From: Crotalaria pallida
Taxonomy: Eukaryota > Streptophyta > Magnoliopsida > Fabales > Fabaceae
Length of the DNA stretch: 64,000 nucleotides
NCBI GenBank assembly: GCA_037953625.1
Contig: CM075651.1
Span: 149,126,001-149,190,000, forward strand
Direction of reading: 5' to 3'
Shown: positions 12,601-24,587 of the stretch, one piece after another
Position numbering within the stretch: the first letter of the stretch is position 1
How the letters are laid out: each line of letters starts with the position of its first letter
Program-made: the position numbers and the translations under genes
Notes under the pieces: model-generated
Told to the model about the DNA's origin: nothing
The model's database searches: none
What the model saw: only the letters and a program-made list of their open reading frames with translations

Positions 12601-13550
12601 TTCGTATTATTTTGTCGTTAGGAGAAAACATGTACATTAAAAAATGCAATCAGTATGTTATTTTGTATTGAATTTATCATATTTTATATTAGAGTTTTGC
12701 TATTCATTACTTTATGGGTAATGTGTATAAGGAATTTATGAGTGTAAAATTAATTTTGAAAAATTAAAGAAATTAATTCTTAAATATTAGTAAATATATC
12801 ATCTTCTCGGTTAATTTTCTATTTTAATTTGTTTATACATTGTCCAAAGAGCAATTAACAGCAAAATCCTTTATATTATACTAGTACCTTTTTTTCTCTA
12901 TCGTTATTTATTTATTTTTATTATTTACTTAAATAAAGATCATTTAAAAATGGTAAATTTAGAAAGAAAAAATAACAATTAATTTATTGGATCTTGGGTT
13001 TTTTTTTTTTTTTTGGTTTGGGGTGCCTTTTATTCTTATTCACAAAAAACTTGAGCTGTGTCTCTGTGTTTGTTTTGGTACTGCAGAGGGATATTTCTCA
13101 TACCATCTGTTATTTTGTTTAATAAAAAAATTATCTTTTCCTGATTTTTTTTTAAAGAAAGAAAAACAACAATTAATATAATCTTAAACTTGTACGGACA
13201 CATAAACAGGATCAATTTTCTTGCAAGATGAGATAAATAAATAGAAAGGGGGAAGTATATTATCACATATAAAGCCTAATTAATGAAAAACATAGAACTA
13301 ACATGAGTCTTGTGTGTTATAAACAAAATTTTTTGTGCATTTATTCACTTACAGATATGTGTGCAATGAGATGAGGTTGGTGGAGGGGTTTGTAAACCCA
13401 GAAGAATAAGCGAGACACAATTACAGTGAAGGTTAATTGCACGGCAAGAATAGGGAGCTCCCATCTTAGAACATTACTAGTTTGCCAGAATCTATTAGGA
13501 TCAAGCACAGGTACTTGAATACATGTAGGTTTCAATTTGAGCAAATCCAT
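9615..13550 (-). CDS. CHX: Cation/H+ exchanger (CHX family), gene 1
   Basis: Three exons joined in phase 0: 13550-13353, 12014-11010 and 10901-9615 (stop included), giving 829 aa, normal for plant CHX proteins. Donors read GTAAGT and GTATTA, acceptors GTAG and GCAG. Exons 1 and 2 encode the Na+/H+ exchanger domain (CPA2 type) with some 10-12 hydrophobic segments. Conserved stretches include TGFPVLAHTLSELKLL, GTHAIVGAFVYGLILPHG and GLLLNTKGSIAFVML. The membrane acidic residue is in a Ser-Asp pair (MISD) where many CHX proteins have Asn-Asp. Exon 3 encodes the soluble C-terminal half that follows the transporter in this family. CHX proteins exchange K+ or Na+ for H+ at endomembranes or the plasma membrane; substrate and subfamily cannot be fixed here. 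The frame is intact throughout. Its tandem copy is at 27402-32714. Confidence 0.95.
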
Positions 13551-13890
13551 TGTTTCCTCCCTGTGATATATATGTCAATTTCAATATTTTTATTCTTTTG
13601 TATTGTGGTTGTCTCTCTTTCTCAACATTTATGTTCTTTTCAACTACTAACAAAGTACGACCTGGGTCCTTAATTATATATTGTTAGTATGAATATGTAT
13701 GATGACAAAAACAAAATCAGAAACAAAAACAAAAAAGAAAAATACAGGAGAAAACAACACGTTCCAACCATATGGGTCTGGTGTATGTGAGGTGGCTCTT
13801 TCGTTGTTATTAGTTATAATATCCTATTAACCCTTTCTGTTGCTATATATTCTCCTCTTTTCTTGGAGCAAGTTAGTTATGACTGCACTC
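13551..13890 (-). promoter_or_regulatory. 5' region of CHX gene 1
   Basis: The ATG is preceded by GGAGGAAACA, shared exactly with CHX gene 2. In both genes this block follows an AG (cacag, catag), so it could begin after a 5'UTR intron. A TATATAG on the minus strand near 13841-13848 is a TATA candidate about 300 bases upstream of the ATG. Similarity to the upstream region of CHX gene 2 continues to about 13890. Confidence 0.45.
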
Positions 13891-15070
13891 ATTTCTTTTT
13901 CCTTTCTTCTCACTTTTATTTTATTTTATTTATTTATTTATTTATTTATTTACTCTTGAGATGATACAATTCTCATTGGTATTAGCAATTAGGATGCACG
14001 CCTGCGGCCCCGCACGCTGCAATTTTATGCGGGCAGTGCACAGATTTTAGGTCTATTTTTTAAATTATGCTTCTAATCTTTTTTTACATCATTTAATTGA
14101 TTATTTGAGATTAATTATATCAAGGATTTTTTTTTTTGGGATATTGATATTGTAAAATCAATATCCGAATAATATGCATTCGGGGTCACCCGCATGCCCG
14201 CCCCGGGTCTGAATTTTTGGTCCAAAAATAGTGGGCCATTTGTGGGCAATCATTTTTTTTTAATGGTTGCACAACAATTTTTTTATGAATCAATGGTTAC
14301 TTGATATGTCAGTTAATGAATTCATGTCACTGATACGACAGCTCTAAGTTACTCATAATAGGTCTAATTGAATTAAATTAGCTTATTTGTCAAACAATCA
14401 TTAGTTTATTAAAAAATTATTGTGTAATTATGCAAAATTTGATTGTATGGAAGCTAAGTGATTAATGCCATTAAAAAAAATGTCATTTGTGTTAAGACAA
14501 AACTCTCGAGCTTGCTAGATATAGATCAATAATGGTTTCGATCAACCAATAAGATAGTCTAGATATTCAGATCTTATGCAAGAATCAAGTATTTATGTGT
14601 GTTCTAAAACTATGGTACTCTCTCTGTCTCTTAATATAAGTCACTTTTACCTAATTCACGCATATTAATAAAAGTAATTATTACTCTCACATTTATCAAA
14701 AAATATATTGTCATTTCAAAATTATCCCTATTTAAAACTTTACAACTATATTCATTTTTCTTTCAATTGTAATTATTACCCTATCACCTCTATACAATTA
14801 TGAGAGGTGTATTTGGAATAAACTCTTTAATACTACCTAGATATTTTAAAACGACTTATAAAAAGGACATCAATTTTACTAAAATGATGTCCTACAATAA
14901 GGGATGGAGGGAGTATGATCTACTAGTATAATGAAAGTAACCTACCTAAAATTGGTGATATCGCGCCTAAATATAATAAGAAATTTAGACAGGTGTGTTG
15001 CCCTTCCTTAATTACCCCTCGTGACTATGCTCGCCACTTGTCTAGCTAGGGAAATGCTCTGTTCCATATA
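13891..15070. other. Intergenic repeats upstream of CHX gene 1
   Basis: Holds a (TTTA)n run at about 13918-13952, a GC-rich patch at 13990-14230 with gcgggc and cccgcccc blocks like the hAT-type elements further right, and a Stowaway MITE (listed separately). No gene is seen. Confidence 0.5.
14618..14913. mobile_element. Stowaway-type MITE
   Basis: Flanked by TA on both sides, with terminal inverted repeats CTCTCTCTGTCTCTTAATATAAG and CTACAATAAGGGATGGAGGGAG. No coding capacity. The copy at 23910-24209 is the same family in the opposite orientation. Confidence 0.75.
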
Positions 15071-15127
15071 CTAGTACCTATGCCCGTGCATCCATATACT
15101 AGTACCTATGCCCGTGCGATGCACGGG
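15064..15127 (-). repeat. Duplicated Helitron 3' end and hairpin
   Basis: CCATATACTAGTACCTATGC (the first 20 bases of the repeat) occurs twice in tandem with a 28-bp period. The second copy runs into the hairpin CCCGTGC GAT GCACGGG. Both copies keep CTAG next to the expected flanking base. Confidence 0.6.
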
Positions 15128-15294
15128 CCGGTGTTTTTTGGGGTTTTTTAATTGAAGAGCAAAAAAAATTAAGTGTATATTGAAAACTTGACAATGGTAG
15201 CATAATTACTAAAGTCATTGTCAAAATTGTGTTCATGAATTATTATATTATTTATATGTGAAGTTTATAGGGGAATATTATAAAGAAATCATTC

Positions 15295-15298
<4 letters not shown>

Positions 15299-15343
<45 letters not shown>
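15299..15343. repeat. (AT)n microsatellite
   Basis: About 22 uninterrupted AT units. Confidence 0.95.
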
Positions 15344-15346
<3 letters not shown>

Positions 15347-16657
15347 GTTTAAAAAAGTTTAGAGGATTAATTATTGGAATAGAGATTAGATGAGTAAATA
15401 GAAAAAAGAGTAGACTAAATGTATAAAATAACTTTGTTCATCGTCTAATTAGTACATGAGACATATAATACCCTAATTATTAATCGATAAAAAAACTACA
15501 GTACTTGATAAATTAAAATTTATCCATTAGTATTCGATATTATTAAGTAATAGTAAAAAAAATTTTTCTAATTTTCTACTAATAATAGCTATATAAGTTA
15601 AACTTACGTTAAATTTATGTTTCATGCAATGCTGAAACAACATACAGTAGGTAATCATACCATTACTCAACTTACTTTAATCTACTTTATAGAGTAATAG
15701 TTCATGATTAAGATTATTTTGTGTTCTAAATGGAAAGAAATTGAGTAATTAAACCTAAATACAATAGAGTATAAACTAATATGCCCAAGTCATCCAAATT
15801 AAAACTACATACAATACTTTAGCTACATTTACAAAATAAAATAATCATGTTCTCTTAAAATTGACTATCATACTCTGCAGTGATTACATAAAGAAAAATC
15901 TAATCACCTAAAGACAAAGACAAATAGTTTTGCTTGTAATTTCCTAAAAAGACTTCAAAAGACCAATTTCCTCAAGTTGTCATTCTTTTTATAATTGCAC
16001 CATGTTGTGACAATTTATGAGAACCAATAGTCATAGTAAAAAACAATTGTCATAGCAATTGGAATTCCTCCAATCAATAGAACTAATAGATTGTTAATTC
16101 TGTCTATGTACATGATCATGAACTCAATGAATATTCCAATAGCAATTAAGCACATTTAAGCTGATAATCTTAATTAATACACATGAATGGGTCAACCTAA
16201 ATACTCAAGCAAGAACTTGCTAATCTTCTTGCATAATAATCAAAACAAAGAAGTGAATAACTCATTAAAGAGGAGGAAGAGGTGCTAAAGTATTTTTCCT
16301 TAAATAAGATTTTGTTTACTTAATTACACATAAAGTGCTTAGAAGAGGCATCTTGAATGACTATTTCAAATCAATACTCAAAGAATAAATAAACGTTCAC
16401 TAAAAAATATACAGATAGCTTATTCTTTTCATGTAACCGGTTAATAATAGGTTAGATTTCACAACCTTTAAATTGAGCATATCGGGTTTAGAAATTAGAA
16501 TTGCTAACATTTGCAACCTCACTTCACATGGCAACAGCATCACCACTGAAAAACTACTCTAATTTCTTATACAAAAGTGATTCCCTAACAACTTCAAATT
16601 GAGTAGACATTACTATTTAAATATAAAGTATCAAAAGAACAACACAATTGAAGTCAC

Positions 16658-16744
16658 TTGCATTTGCTCTATGGAAAAAGCTTTGCTTGCAAGTCTGACT
16701 GTTTGCACAGTAGCATCAACATATGCAGCTGCGAGAGTATCCAT
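16658..16744 (-). other. Exon-like fragment inside the probable Helitron
   Basis: On the minus strand an ATG at 16744 opens 29 codons of ordinary, Ala-rich protein sequence (starting MDTLAAAYVD, ending with Gln). They end at CAA|GTGACT, a possible donor. Nothing continues it in frame for long. Helitrons often capture exons, and this could be one; the source gene is not recognised. Confidence 0.25.
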
Positions 16745-17426
16745 AATTTCACATATAAGTTGTTGGCATTAAAAAATTGAGTAAAGAAATATAAGATGTA
16801 ATATAAAATTAAAATGAACAACAGCCAACATGCAGATTCGATTATTACATTTTAAGGTACTTTACATTCATAGATGAGTCATATTATAACACCCCCACCG
16901 TCTCCCCCGAAAATGAACATAAATCAAAATCACCCTCAAACAAATTAAAACGCAAAGATAAGATGAAAAAGCAGTCGTAGTTATAGTTGTAATTAAAATG
17001 CTTTCAGTTTCAGTCTTTCTCACTTTATTGCACTTTAGTCTTTCTCACTTCATGGTGAAGGTATATACGCAGCAACAGTAGTGATATACATGCAACGACC
17101 AACCAGCATAACTTATTAGTGCACCAGAAAGCTTAGTTTCTACAACAATAGTTTCTACACCAAACATACATTACAGACAAAAATAAATTCTTGTCTCATT
17201 ATCATAGTGGGTTCTAGACATATATTGATATTATCATGGCAGGTTCTAGACATATTACAGAAAATACATATATTGTGAAAAATGCATAAAGAAAATAGAA
17301 ACTAACCATTTCCTGAGATTGAAGTATCCAAACTTTATGAATATCACAATCAATGAGTAACTCTCAAAAATCATGAAGTTGCAACCACCAATTTCTGCAA
17401 ATAAACACATGTGATTACTTTTCCCA

Positions 17427-17516
17427 AGTAATCGATTACTTGGGCAAAGTAATGGATTACTTTGTGCTTTTTGTGGAGTAATCGATTACTTCAAGCTAGT
17501 AATCGATTACTTGATG
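17427..17516. repeat. Cluster of AGTAATCGATTACT palindromes
   Basis: Three perfect copies and one variant (AGTAATGGATTACT) lie within 90 bases inside the LTR fragment. Each is self-complementary over 14 bases. Confidence 0.85.
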
Positions 17517-18339
17517 AAAAATCTGGAAAAAAAATAAACGATTGTGGATCACATGTTTTAGCTTCCTCATTAAGCAAAGCCACATAGCCACACGATTTTT
17601 TCTACTCATGCAAGTGGATAAGAGGCAAAAATTTAAACAAAAACCCACATCAACACATATCATTCTTCTCATCTCTTCATTCCTTCTTCTTCTTCTCTCT
17701 TCATCTCCATAGTTCTCTCTCAAGTTCCAAGACCAAAACTTTATCATCAACCCTTAAACCTTTAACAATCAAGTCTCATCATCAAGCTCTTCAACATCTT
17801 CAATCAAGACTAAGCAAGGAAAATAACCACCAACTTCCTTCTCCTTCTACCTTAAATTCGTGAGCATCATCCTTTCATGCCACCATCAATTTTTCAATTC
17901 TCAAGCTAAGAAGACCACTACATAGGACCTCTCTCAGCACAAGGACAAAGTTTCTACTTCCTCTCACAACCATCCTTCAAAAGTGGGGTGATCTCAAACC
18001 CTAGGTTCCATCCTAGAGCAAGGAATTCCTATATATCTTATGGTTTTGAGGTAAGAAGGAAAGTATTACCTCTATTTAGGAGGTATAGTCTAGCTAGTAT
18101 ATAGTGAGAACTAGGTTTAGGGATTGGACTAGAATAAAACCCTAGGCAAACCCTAGGTTAGAAGAATTGATCTTAGTTTAGCATGTATTGTTATAGGAAA
18201 TAGCTAATGGTAAATAAGAATAAAGAACTTACATGTAGATTTGAATTATTGTAGGTTAGTGATGGATTACACATAGGGGAAAAATAAAGAAAATAGGTGG
18301 ATTGAGTGAAAATAATGAATGAATAATTATTATCATATC

Positions 18340-18690
18340 ATGACCCTCCATAAAGGAGTGGAGTGTATATATAATTCATGACCCTCCATAAAGGAGTGGA
18401 ATATAAATTATTAGGACCCTCCATTTGCACATTAAGTGGAGTGAGAACATGACCCTTCACTTACTCTCTAAGTGAAGCGAGAAGTAAATATATATATTAC
18501 CAGGACCCTCCATAAAGGAGTGGAATGTAAATTATCAGGACCCTCCATAAAGGAGTGAAATTTATATTATCATGACCCCTCACTTGCTCCGTAAGTGAAG
18601 TGAGAACAGGACCCTCCACTTACTCTCTAAGTAGGAGCGAGAATTATATTTACAGTATCAAGACCCTCCCTATGCGGAGTGGAAAAATTA
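18340..18690. repeat. Minisatellite in the LTR fragment
   Basis: About nine imperfect units built on GACCCTCCATAAAGGAGTGGA, each with its own small inverted repeat (CTCC...GGAG or CACTTAC...GTAAGTG), separated by AT-rich spacers. A minor form reads ACCCTTCACTTACTCTCTAAG. Confidence 0.8.
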
Positions 18691-19333
18691 AAATAACATG
18701 ACCCTTGAATAAGAAGTGAGTAATAAAGAGTAAATGAAAACAGTAGGGAGAACAATGAGAATAAGAGATGATTAGTGACATAAGTGTTAGGGTAGCAAAG
18801 CTTAATAGAGTGCTTGATTACTCTCTATGTCTATTTAGAATATACATTCCTAAGTTCTGTGTAATGATACCCTTCTTGCTATATTTTGCAGATACTGGGG
18901 AGGAGCTGGCACAGGGCACGGCCGAGCAGGGGCGCATTCCACATCGTGGAATGTGAAGTTAGTAGGGGACCCTATGTTGGTCCAGGGGTTCTACTTTTTG
19001 GGAAATGAAATGTTTTGTTAATGTGACCAACATTAGTTGGATCTTTTTGTGAAAACTGATGTATTTCAAAACTTGTATATATTCTTATAAACCTGATGTA
19101 ATGGTGCTACTGCATATTGTTAATATTTTGCCCTGCTGGCATCTGAAAATGAAATGAATGAATATTTTGAACAGGTTGCAGGTGAAACAATTTTAGGGAA
19201 AGTTAAGAAAAACAGGGGAAACTCTGTCCGTTTGAGCCGGAGATTTTTATAAAGAAACGAATCAAAAGGGGAATTTTAGGTCACCATTTTTACTATTAAG
19301 GGTAATTAAGGGTAAAATAATCTAGGTGTTACA

Positions 19334-20088
19334 AATCAAGAACAAAGTGGAGTTAAAAAAGAACATAACAGTAAAAAAAACATCATGACTCACTTGATTT
19401 CAAAGATCACCCAAAAAGAGCTGATAAAACATATGAAAATCCAAAAGTGGAGTTGATGGGTTTGATCTTTGTCAACACAAAGTGAACAGAGCAGGAAGGC
19501 TGAAACGGTGGAAACCGTGGTGGTGGCGGCAGGTACGATTCATGGCAGCGTGGGCTCCTTGATGCGTGATTCGTTCTTTCGCAGTCTCACCTCTTTCGCA
19601 GTAGCTTGATTCGTTCTCTGTCTCATGGTGATGAGAGGATGACAAAGCCAATAGAGAAAGAGAGAGCGAGAAAGAGAGATGGAAAGAGATAGGGTGAAGA
19701 TCGAATGAAAATGGGGAAGAGAAAGGGGAAAGGAAGAAGTAGAGAGGAAGAAGAAGAGACTGAGAAATGAGAAGATTGAATGAAAATGAGAAAGAGAAAG
19801 GAGAAAGGAAGAAGGATCGAGAATAAGAAATGAGGCTTTCATAAGAAGCTTCATCAACATTTTGTATCGAACGGTTGAGATCTTTCCATGATTTTAAGAT
19901 CTAATGGTGGACAAAGGCAACTCATTTTTGGCGGACAAAAGGAGCAGGGGAAAGGCTTGAGCGGGAAAAGAGAGAATGAAGATTCTCCTATTTTAAAGAT
20001 ATTGAATATTGACAAGTGGTTTAGGCGATTTAGACATATGTGATCATGTGTTTTGTCGTGTTTTGCTCTCTAAAAGCTTGGGATGGAC
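19334..20088. other. Non-coding stretch right of the LTR fragment
   Basis: A purine-rich, repetitive block at about 19640-19820 reads as a long minus-strand ORF only because GAGA repeats lack stops. The proposed Helitron 5' end is at 19999. No gene is supported. Confidence 0.5.
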
Positions 20089-21034
20089 CAGTATTGGCAA
20101 TTAGGGCCGCCGCCCACGGGCTCGCCCAGCCCGCCCGCAAAATTTGCGGGCAGAGCTTGATTTTTTCGCTCATAAAATTTTTAGGGCTGGGCAGGGCCGC
20201 TCGCAAAAATTGTGGGCATTTTAGGGCCGCCCGTGAGCATTGTTATATAAAAAAAAAAGGAAATTGGACCAAGTGGCCCAAAAGCCAAAAATACATCCCT
20301 CCGAACCAAAAATATATTCCCTTGGCCAAAATCATTATTACAATCTCAATTATGATCAGTCCACAATGTATACAATGTTTACACTCAAAAAGAGAAATAA
20401 ATAGGCACTCCAGGTAAGGTAGTACCAGAATCAACAATAAAATTGTTGCTAAACACCTACTCCCTCCAGCTCGAATTATAAGCAACAAAAAACATATTAC
20501 TCTTGGTTTAAAATATAAACAAAACTAACTAACTTTATTAAATTTTGTTTCATTCCCAATACCACTTTCCTAAAACATCTCTAGAGAATTGTAATCTTAA
20601 TTAATTTTTGTTTCATTCCCAATACTAATTTCCAAAAATACCTCTATTTTTTATAAATTTGAGGAATTAAATACAATCAACTAACCTCCTTAATAAGTGT
20701 AAAAGTGGTTAGAATTGCTTATAATTCGAGCCGGAGGGAGTATTCAGAAGAATCATGAATTAAATAACGAACTAGTGATGTTAATGCTGGATTTTAAGTA
20801 CAAAATTTTTTTAAAGGTACCGTCCTCGACTCCACATTTCTCAACCAATCTTTCGGCAGCCTTTTTCTTTAAAAAAAGGAAAAAAATTGAGCTGCCATGC
20901 AAAAAAATATGGGTGGGCAGGGCCTGGATTTTTCGCCCTAAACTCAATTAGGGCCGCCCATGCCCGCCCGCAAAAATGCAAAGTCTGCAATGGCCCGGCC
21001 CATGCTCGCCCATTGGCCCTAATTGCCAATACAG
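20089..21034. mobile_element. hAT-like non-autonomous element, split by a MITE
   Basis: Terminal inverted repeats CAGTATTGGCAATTAGGGCC on the left and its complement GGCCCTAATTGCCAATACAG on the right, with one mismatch near the tip. The ends are GC-rich (cccgcccgc blocks) around an AT-rich middle. I could not find a matching 8-bp target duplication, so the outer ends may be off by a few bases. A Stowaway MITE sits inside. Confidence 0.55.
20460..20740. mobile_element. Stowaway-type MITE inside the hAT-like element
   Basis: TA duplications at 20458-20459 and 20741-20742 flank inverted ends CTCCCTCCAGCTCGAATTAT and ATAATTCGAGCCGGAGGGAG. A diverged relative is at 22302-22584. Confidence 0.8.
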
Positions 21035-22301
21035 ACGAATCCTTCGAAAATTATCCAAATTTTCTTTCGAGGGATTGCACCTTATATCCTCGAGGTATTA
21101 TCCTCTAGAACAAGTTGTATTAGAAAATTAAATTTTTAATCATGAAATACATCATTAAATCTTTGTTCCTTAATAGTATAATTTGTTTTTTAAATTTATA
21201 CGTCCATTAAGAAATTTAGTTAACAATATTTGTGATATTGAAAACGTAAACATCGGATAATTTTTTTTTCAAAACTATCTCAATATTCTTATTGGAACTC
21301 TAAAAAATGTTGAGTAAAGAAAGATATTTATGAAAAAAAATAATTTAATATCATTAAAAATTTAAATGAGATATTATAAATAAAATAAAATAAAAATTCA
21401 CAAAAATATCTTATAGTAAGAAACGAATATATCGAGGTATACTTTAGACAACTAAGTGTTTATAGAAAAATTTAAAATATAATATCTCAAGTATTATACA
21501 AACTATTTTTTTTATTTAAATTAACTTTTCAAGTGTACTTCACATGTGCTTGAACCACACATTTAAAAAATGAGTATTTTTATACGAGGATAGTAAGCAA
21601 AACATTTTTTTTATGCAACTAATTCTAGTTAATTTTTATAAATTTTTTAACATGTTTTATATTTTCTTTTGTCTCATATGTAAGAATTTTTGGGGAAATT
21701 TACGCTCATAAAAAAAATAAATTAATTTTGTTAGTGAAATTGAAAATATAAACATTTAATATACATTTCCAAAACTATTCATAGTAATTGTTTTTAGGAT
21801 TCTAAAAAGTACGAGTGTTGAATTAATATGAGTATTTTTGGATATAAGTAATTAAATATTATAAGAAAATAAAATGAGAACTTATATAAATAAGACCATT
21901 CTTTTCTAAAAAAATCTTACATATAAGATTGACGTGGTTAAGATACTTCCTCTTGTTCTTATTATAAACCCTTTGAAAACTTTTTTTTTTCTTTAATATA
22001 AGTCTCATTTCCAATTTTTAATGACATTAACTATTTCTTTTCCGCAAACATCTTTAATTACTTAACACTTTTTATATTCTCGATAATAATTATAGGAGTA
22101 TTTTTAAAAAAGTATATAAAATATTTACATTTCCAATAACACTAACAATACTAATTAACTTTCTTAATGGGACGTTAAAGAAAATCTTAATAAATGTGAA
22201 AATTGATCAAAAGAACTTATAATAAAGATCAGAAAGAATACAAGTTTAAAAAAAAATACATTAAAAAAACGTTTTTCTTTAATTAATCCTTTAGTTAGTT
22301 A
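21035..22301. other. AT-rich intergenic DNA
   Basis: No gene, clear repeat boundary or RNA gene recognised; long A and T runs and remnants of MITE-like sequence only. Confidence 0.5.
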
Positions 22302-22584
22302 CTCTCTCTGGTTTGAAATATAAGCAACAAAAAACATGTCTCTCTTGGTTTAAAATATAAGGAAAATTAACCAACTTTCTTAAATTTTATTTCATTCTCA
22401 ATGCTATTTTCGTAAAACATCTCTAGAAAATTGTTATCTTATTTAATTTTTGTTTCACTCCTAATTCAACTTTCCTAAAATACCTCTATTCTTTTATAAA
22501 TTTGAGAAAATTAAATACAATAAACTAACCTCTCTAATAAGCGTAAAATTAATTAGTTTTGCTTATAATTGAAACTAGACTAAG
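22302..22584. mobile_element. Degenerate Stowaway-type MITE
   Basis: TA at both sides; the left end CTCTCTCTGGTTTGAAATATAAG and internal sequence match the MITE at 20460-20740, while the right end has decayed (CTTATAATTGAAACTAGAC). Confidence 0.55.
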
Positions 22585-23909
22585 TACTACTTAGTTTGTT
22601 CAACGTTGGTCTTTGGTTTAGGTCCATTAAATGGCTGTTTCACCCACAACAATATTAATGAGACCCTAAAGCTGTATCCGTTACAATCAATTGCTCCTCC
22701 GTCTCTTTTTACAACTCCTAGTCTCTTACTAGTACAAGGATAAAAGTATGCTGTCTCATAACCTGTTTCAAAGTCTTCTACTCATTATACAAATTTTAGA
22801 AAACTGAAAAAATAACTTCTCCATTTTAATGACATTTTTGTAATATTTGATAAAGTTTAATTGGTTAAAAACAGGGAGACAGGAAGTTTTGTATTTTATT
22901 TTATTCAGATTTTCTTTTTTACCTTTTATGTAAATTGTATTAAAAATTTTATTCTAAATATACCGATTATAATTTTATTTTACACTGTCATATTCCAATA
23001 AGTTTTTTTTATACTTCCTCGTGTCAGCAGAAATTCCAAAAGGTCACCCGCAAGGGAGACTACTCAGTACTCAGACTTGTGATTGAGTATAATTTTTTTT
23101 CCCCCAAGAAATTTAGTAGATTAAAAATACGGTAGATCAAAGAACAAAAAGAGCTAATAACAAATGTATTGTTTTAGTTAATAAATAAAGAGCGAATAAC
23201 AAAAAAGCAATTAATGCTTCATTAAAAAATAGAAAGTGAGATGAATTTTTTTAAAATGTGACTTATAAATAGGGTAAGAGAGATTACTAGTTTTGGACTC
23301 TTAATACATAGTATCGAGATTACTAGTTTTGGACTCTTAATACATGGTATCATTGTAACAGTTGTTATTAATTAGTCAATTCGTTCCTTAACTTTTGACA
23401 TTTACTTTTTGTTTGGTTGTACGAAAGAAAATAAAAATAGAAAAGTTGGAAAGATGTTAAAAATTATGGTGGGAAAATGAGTAAATCATATGATTGTTAG
23501 ATATAAGAGAAAATATGAAAAGAGTGAGAGAGAAAAAAATTAAGTTTTTACTCCTTTTGTTCCACAGGCGAGAAAGGTGAGAAAAGATAAAACAATAAAA
23601 TTATTAAAAGACAAATATACCTTTATTTTATATAATAAACATAAATATATGTTTTCTTTCTCTCATATATGTATATAAAAAATAATCAAAATAAATATAC
23701 CCTTGTTTCTTCGTAACTTCAATTCTCTGTTACATAATAAAAATTTTCATTACTGTAAAAAAAAATTGGGTAGGAATTTATATTAGTTGTTGCTTTATAT
23801 TGATTTTTTTCCCAAAACAAAACACTTCAACACAAAATGATACTAATATTAAAAAAAAAAGATCTTTATGGTATATGCAGAGAGAGAAAAAACAAAGAGA
23901 ATTTATATA
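22585..23909. other. AT-rich intergenic DNA with a small tandem duplication
   Basis: A 36-base unit beginning AGATTACTAGTTTTGGACTC is repeated twice at 23281-23352. No gene is seen in the rest. Confidence 0.6.
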
Positions 23910-24209
23910 CTCTCTCTGTCCCTTAATATAAGGTACCATTTTGGTAGAATTGGTGTCCCTTTTTATAAGTCGTTTTAGAATATCTAGGTAGTATTAAAGA
24001 GTTTATTCCAAATATACCCCTCATAATTGCATAGGGGTGATAGGATAATAATTACAATAGAAAGATAAATGAATAGAGTTTTAAAGTTTTAAATAGGGGT
24101 AAACTTGGAATGACAACATATTTTTTTGATAAATTTGAGAGTAATAATTACTTTTCTTAATCTACGTAAATTAGATAAAAATGACTTATATTAAGGGACA
24201 CAGATGGAG
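23910..24209. mobile_element. Stowaway-type MITE
   Basis: TA duplications at 23908-23909 and 24210-24211; ends CTCTCTCTGTCCCTTAATATAAG and CTTATATTAAGGGACACAGATGGAG. Same family as 14618-14913, inverted. Confidence 0.8.
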
Positions 24210-24283
24210 TATTAGTTTTCCCTATAAGGTATATAAGGTATTATTGTATTTTTGCTAATGTTGTTGTGATTGGTAGTTGTATC

Positions 24284-24579
24284 TATAGCTGTCAAAACGG
24301 GCCGGCCCGCCCGGGTTCGGCCCAGCCCGGCCTGGGTGCAGGCCAAATGATTTTGGGCCAAATAGCCCGGGTGCAAGTTGTGTTCACTAGCATGTAGCCC
24401 AAACCCGCACTTTACCCAGGTTTTTTGGCCCGACCCTTGTTTGGGTTTTTTGGCCCGGCTCTAGACCGGGCTAATAAGCCCGGGTTCAATTTATGACCAC
24501 ATTTCTGGAACCCAAACCCGCACTTTTTCCGGGTTTTTTGGCCCGGCCCGCATCGACCCGGCCCATTTTGACAGCTCTA
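24284..24579. mobile_element. hAT-type MITE
   Basis: Inverted ends TAGCTGTCAAAACGGGCCGG and GGCCCATTTTGACAGCTCTA, flanked by GTTGTATC (24276-24283) and CTTGTATC (24580-24587), an 8-bp duplication with one change. The ends match the element at 36708-37479. Confidence 0.75.
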
Positions 24580-24587
24580 CTTGTATC

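Larger units (their letters stand above)
17395..19333 (+). repeat. LTR fragment related to the solo LTR at 50551-53283
   Basis: The right part matches that LTR block by block: GCCACACGATTTT near 17590, an ACTGxGGAxGAG...GGCCGAGCAGG block near 18893, CCCTGCTGGC near 19130, CTCTGTCCGTTTGA near 19225 and a GGTGTTACA end at 19325-19333. The left end is not clear: no TGTAACA start or target duplication was found, and 16886 (TATAACACCCCC) is only a weak alternative. It is probably a truncated or internally rearranged LTR with no coding part. Confidence 0.65.
15071..19999 (-). mobile_element. Probable Helitron, with a nested LTR fragment
   Basis: On the minus strand the 3' end shows a perfect 7-bp stem hairpin (CCCGTGC-ATC-GCACGGG, 15127-15111), eight bases and then CTAG followed by T. 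The proposed 5' end reads TCTTTAAAATAGGAGAATC from 19999 and is preceded by A. Both fit the Helitron rule of insertion between A and T with TC...CTRR ends. The last 28 bases of the 3' end are duplicated (15064-15091 and 15092-15119). There is no Rep/helicase ORF, so it would be non-autonomous. The 3' end is the stronger evidence; linking it to this 5' end is inference, and the LTR-like block at 17395-19333 may separate unrelated pieces. Confidence 0.45.

Noticed and set aside
19540..19860. Minus-strand ORF of 106 codons
   Set aside because: It is a Ser/Leu/Phe-rich reading of GAGA-type simple sequence without domain or start context.
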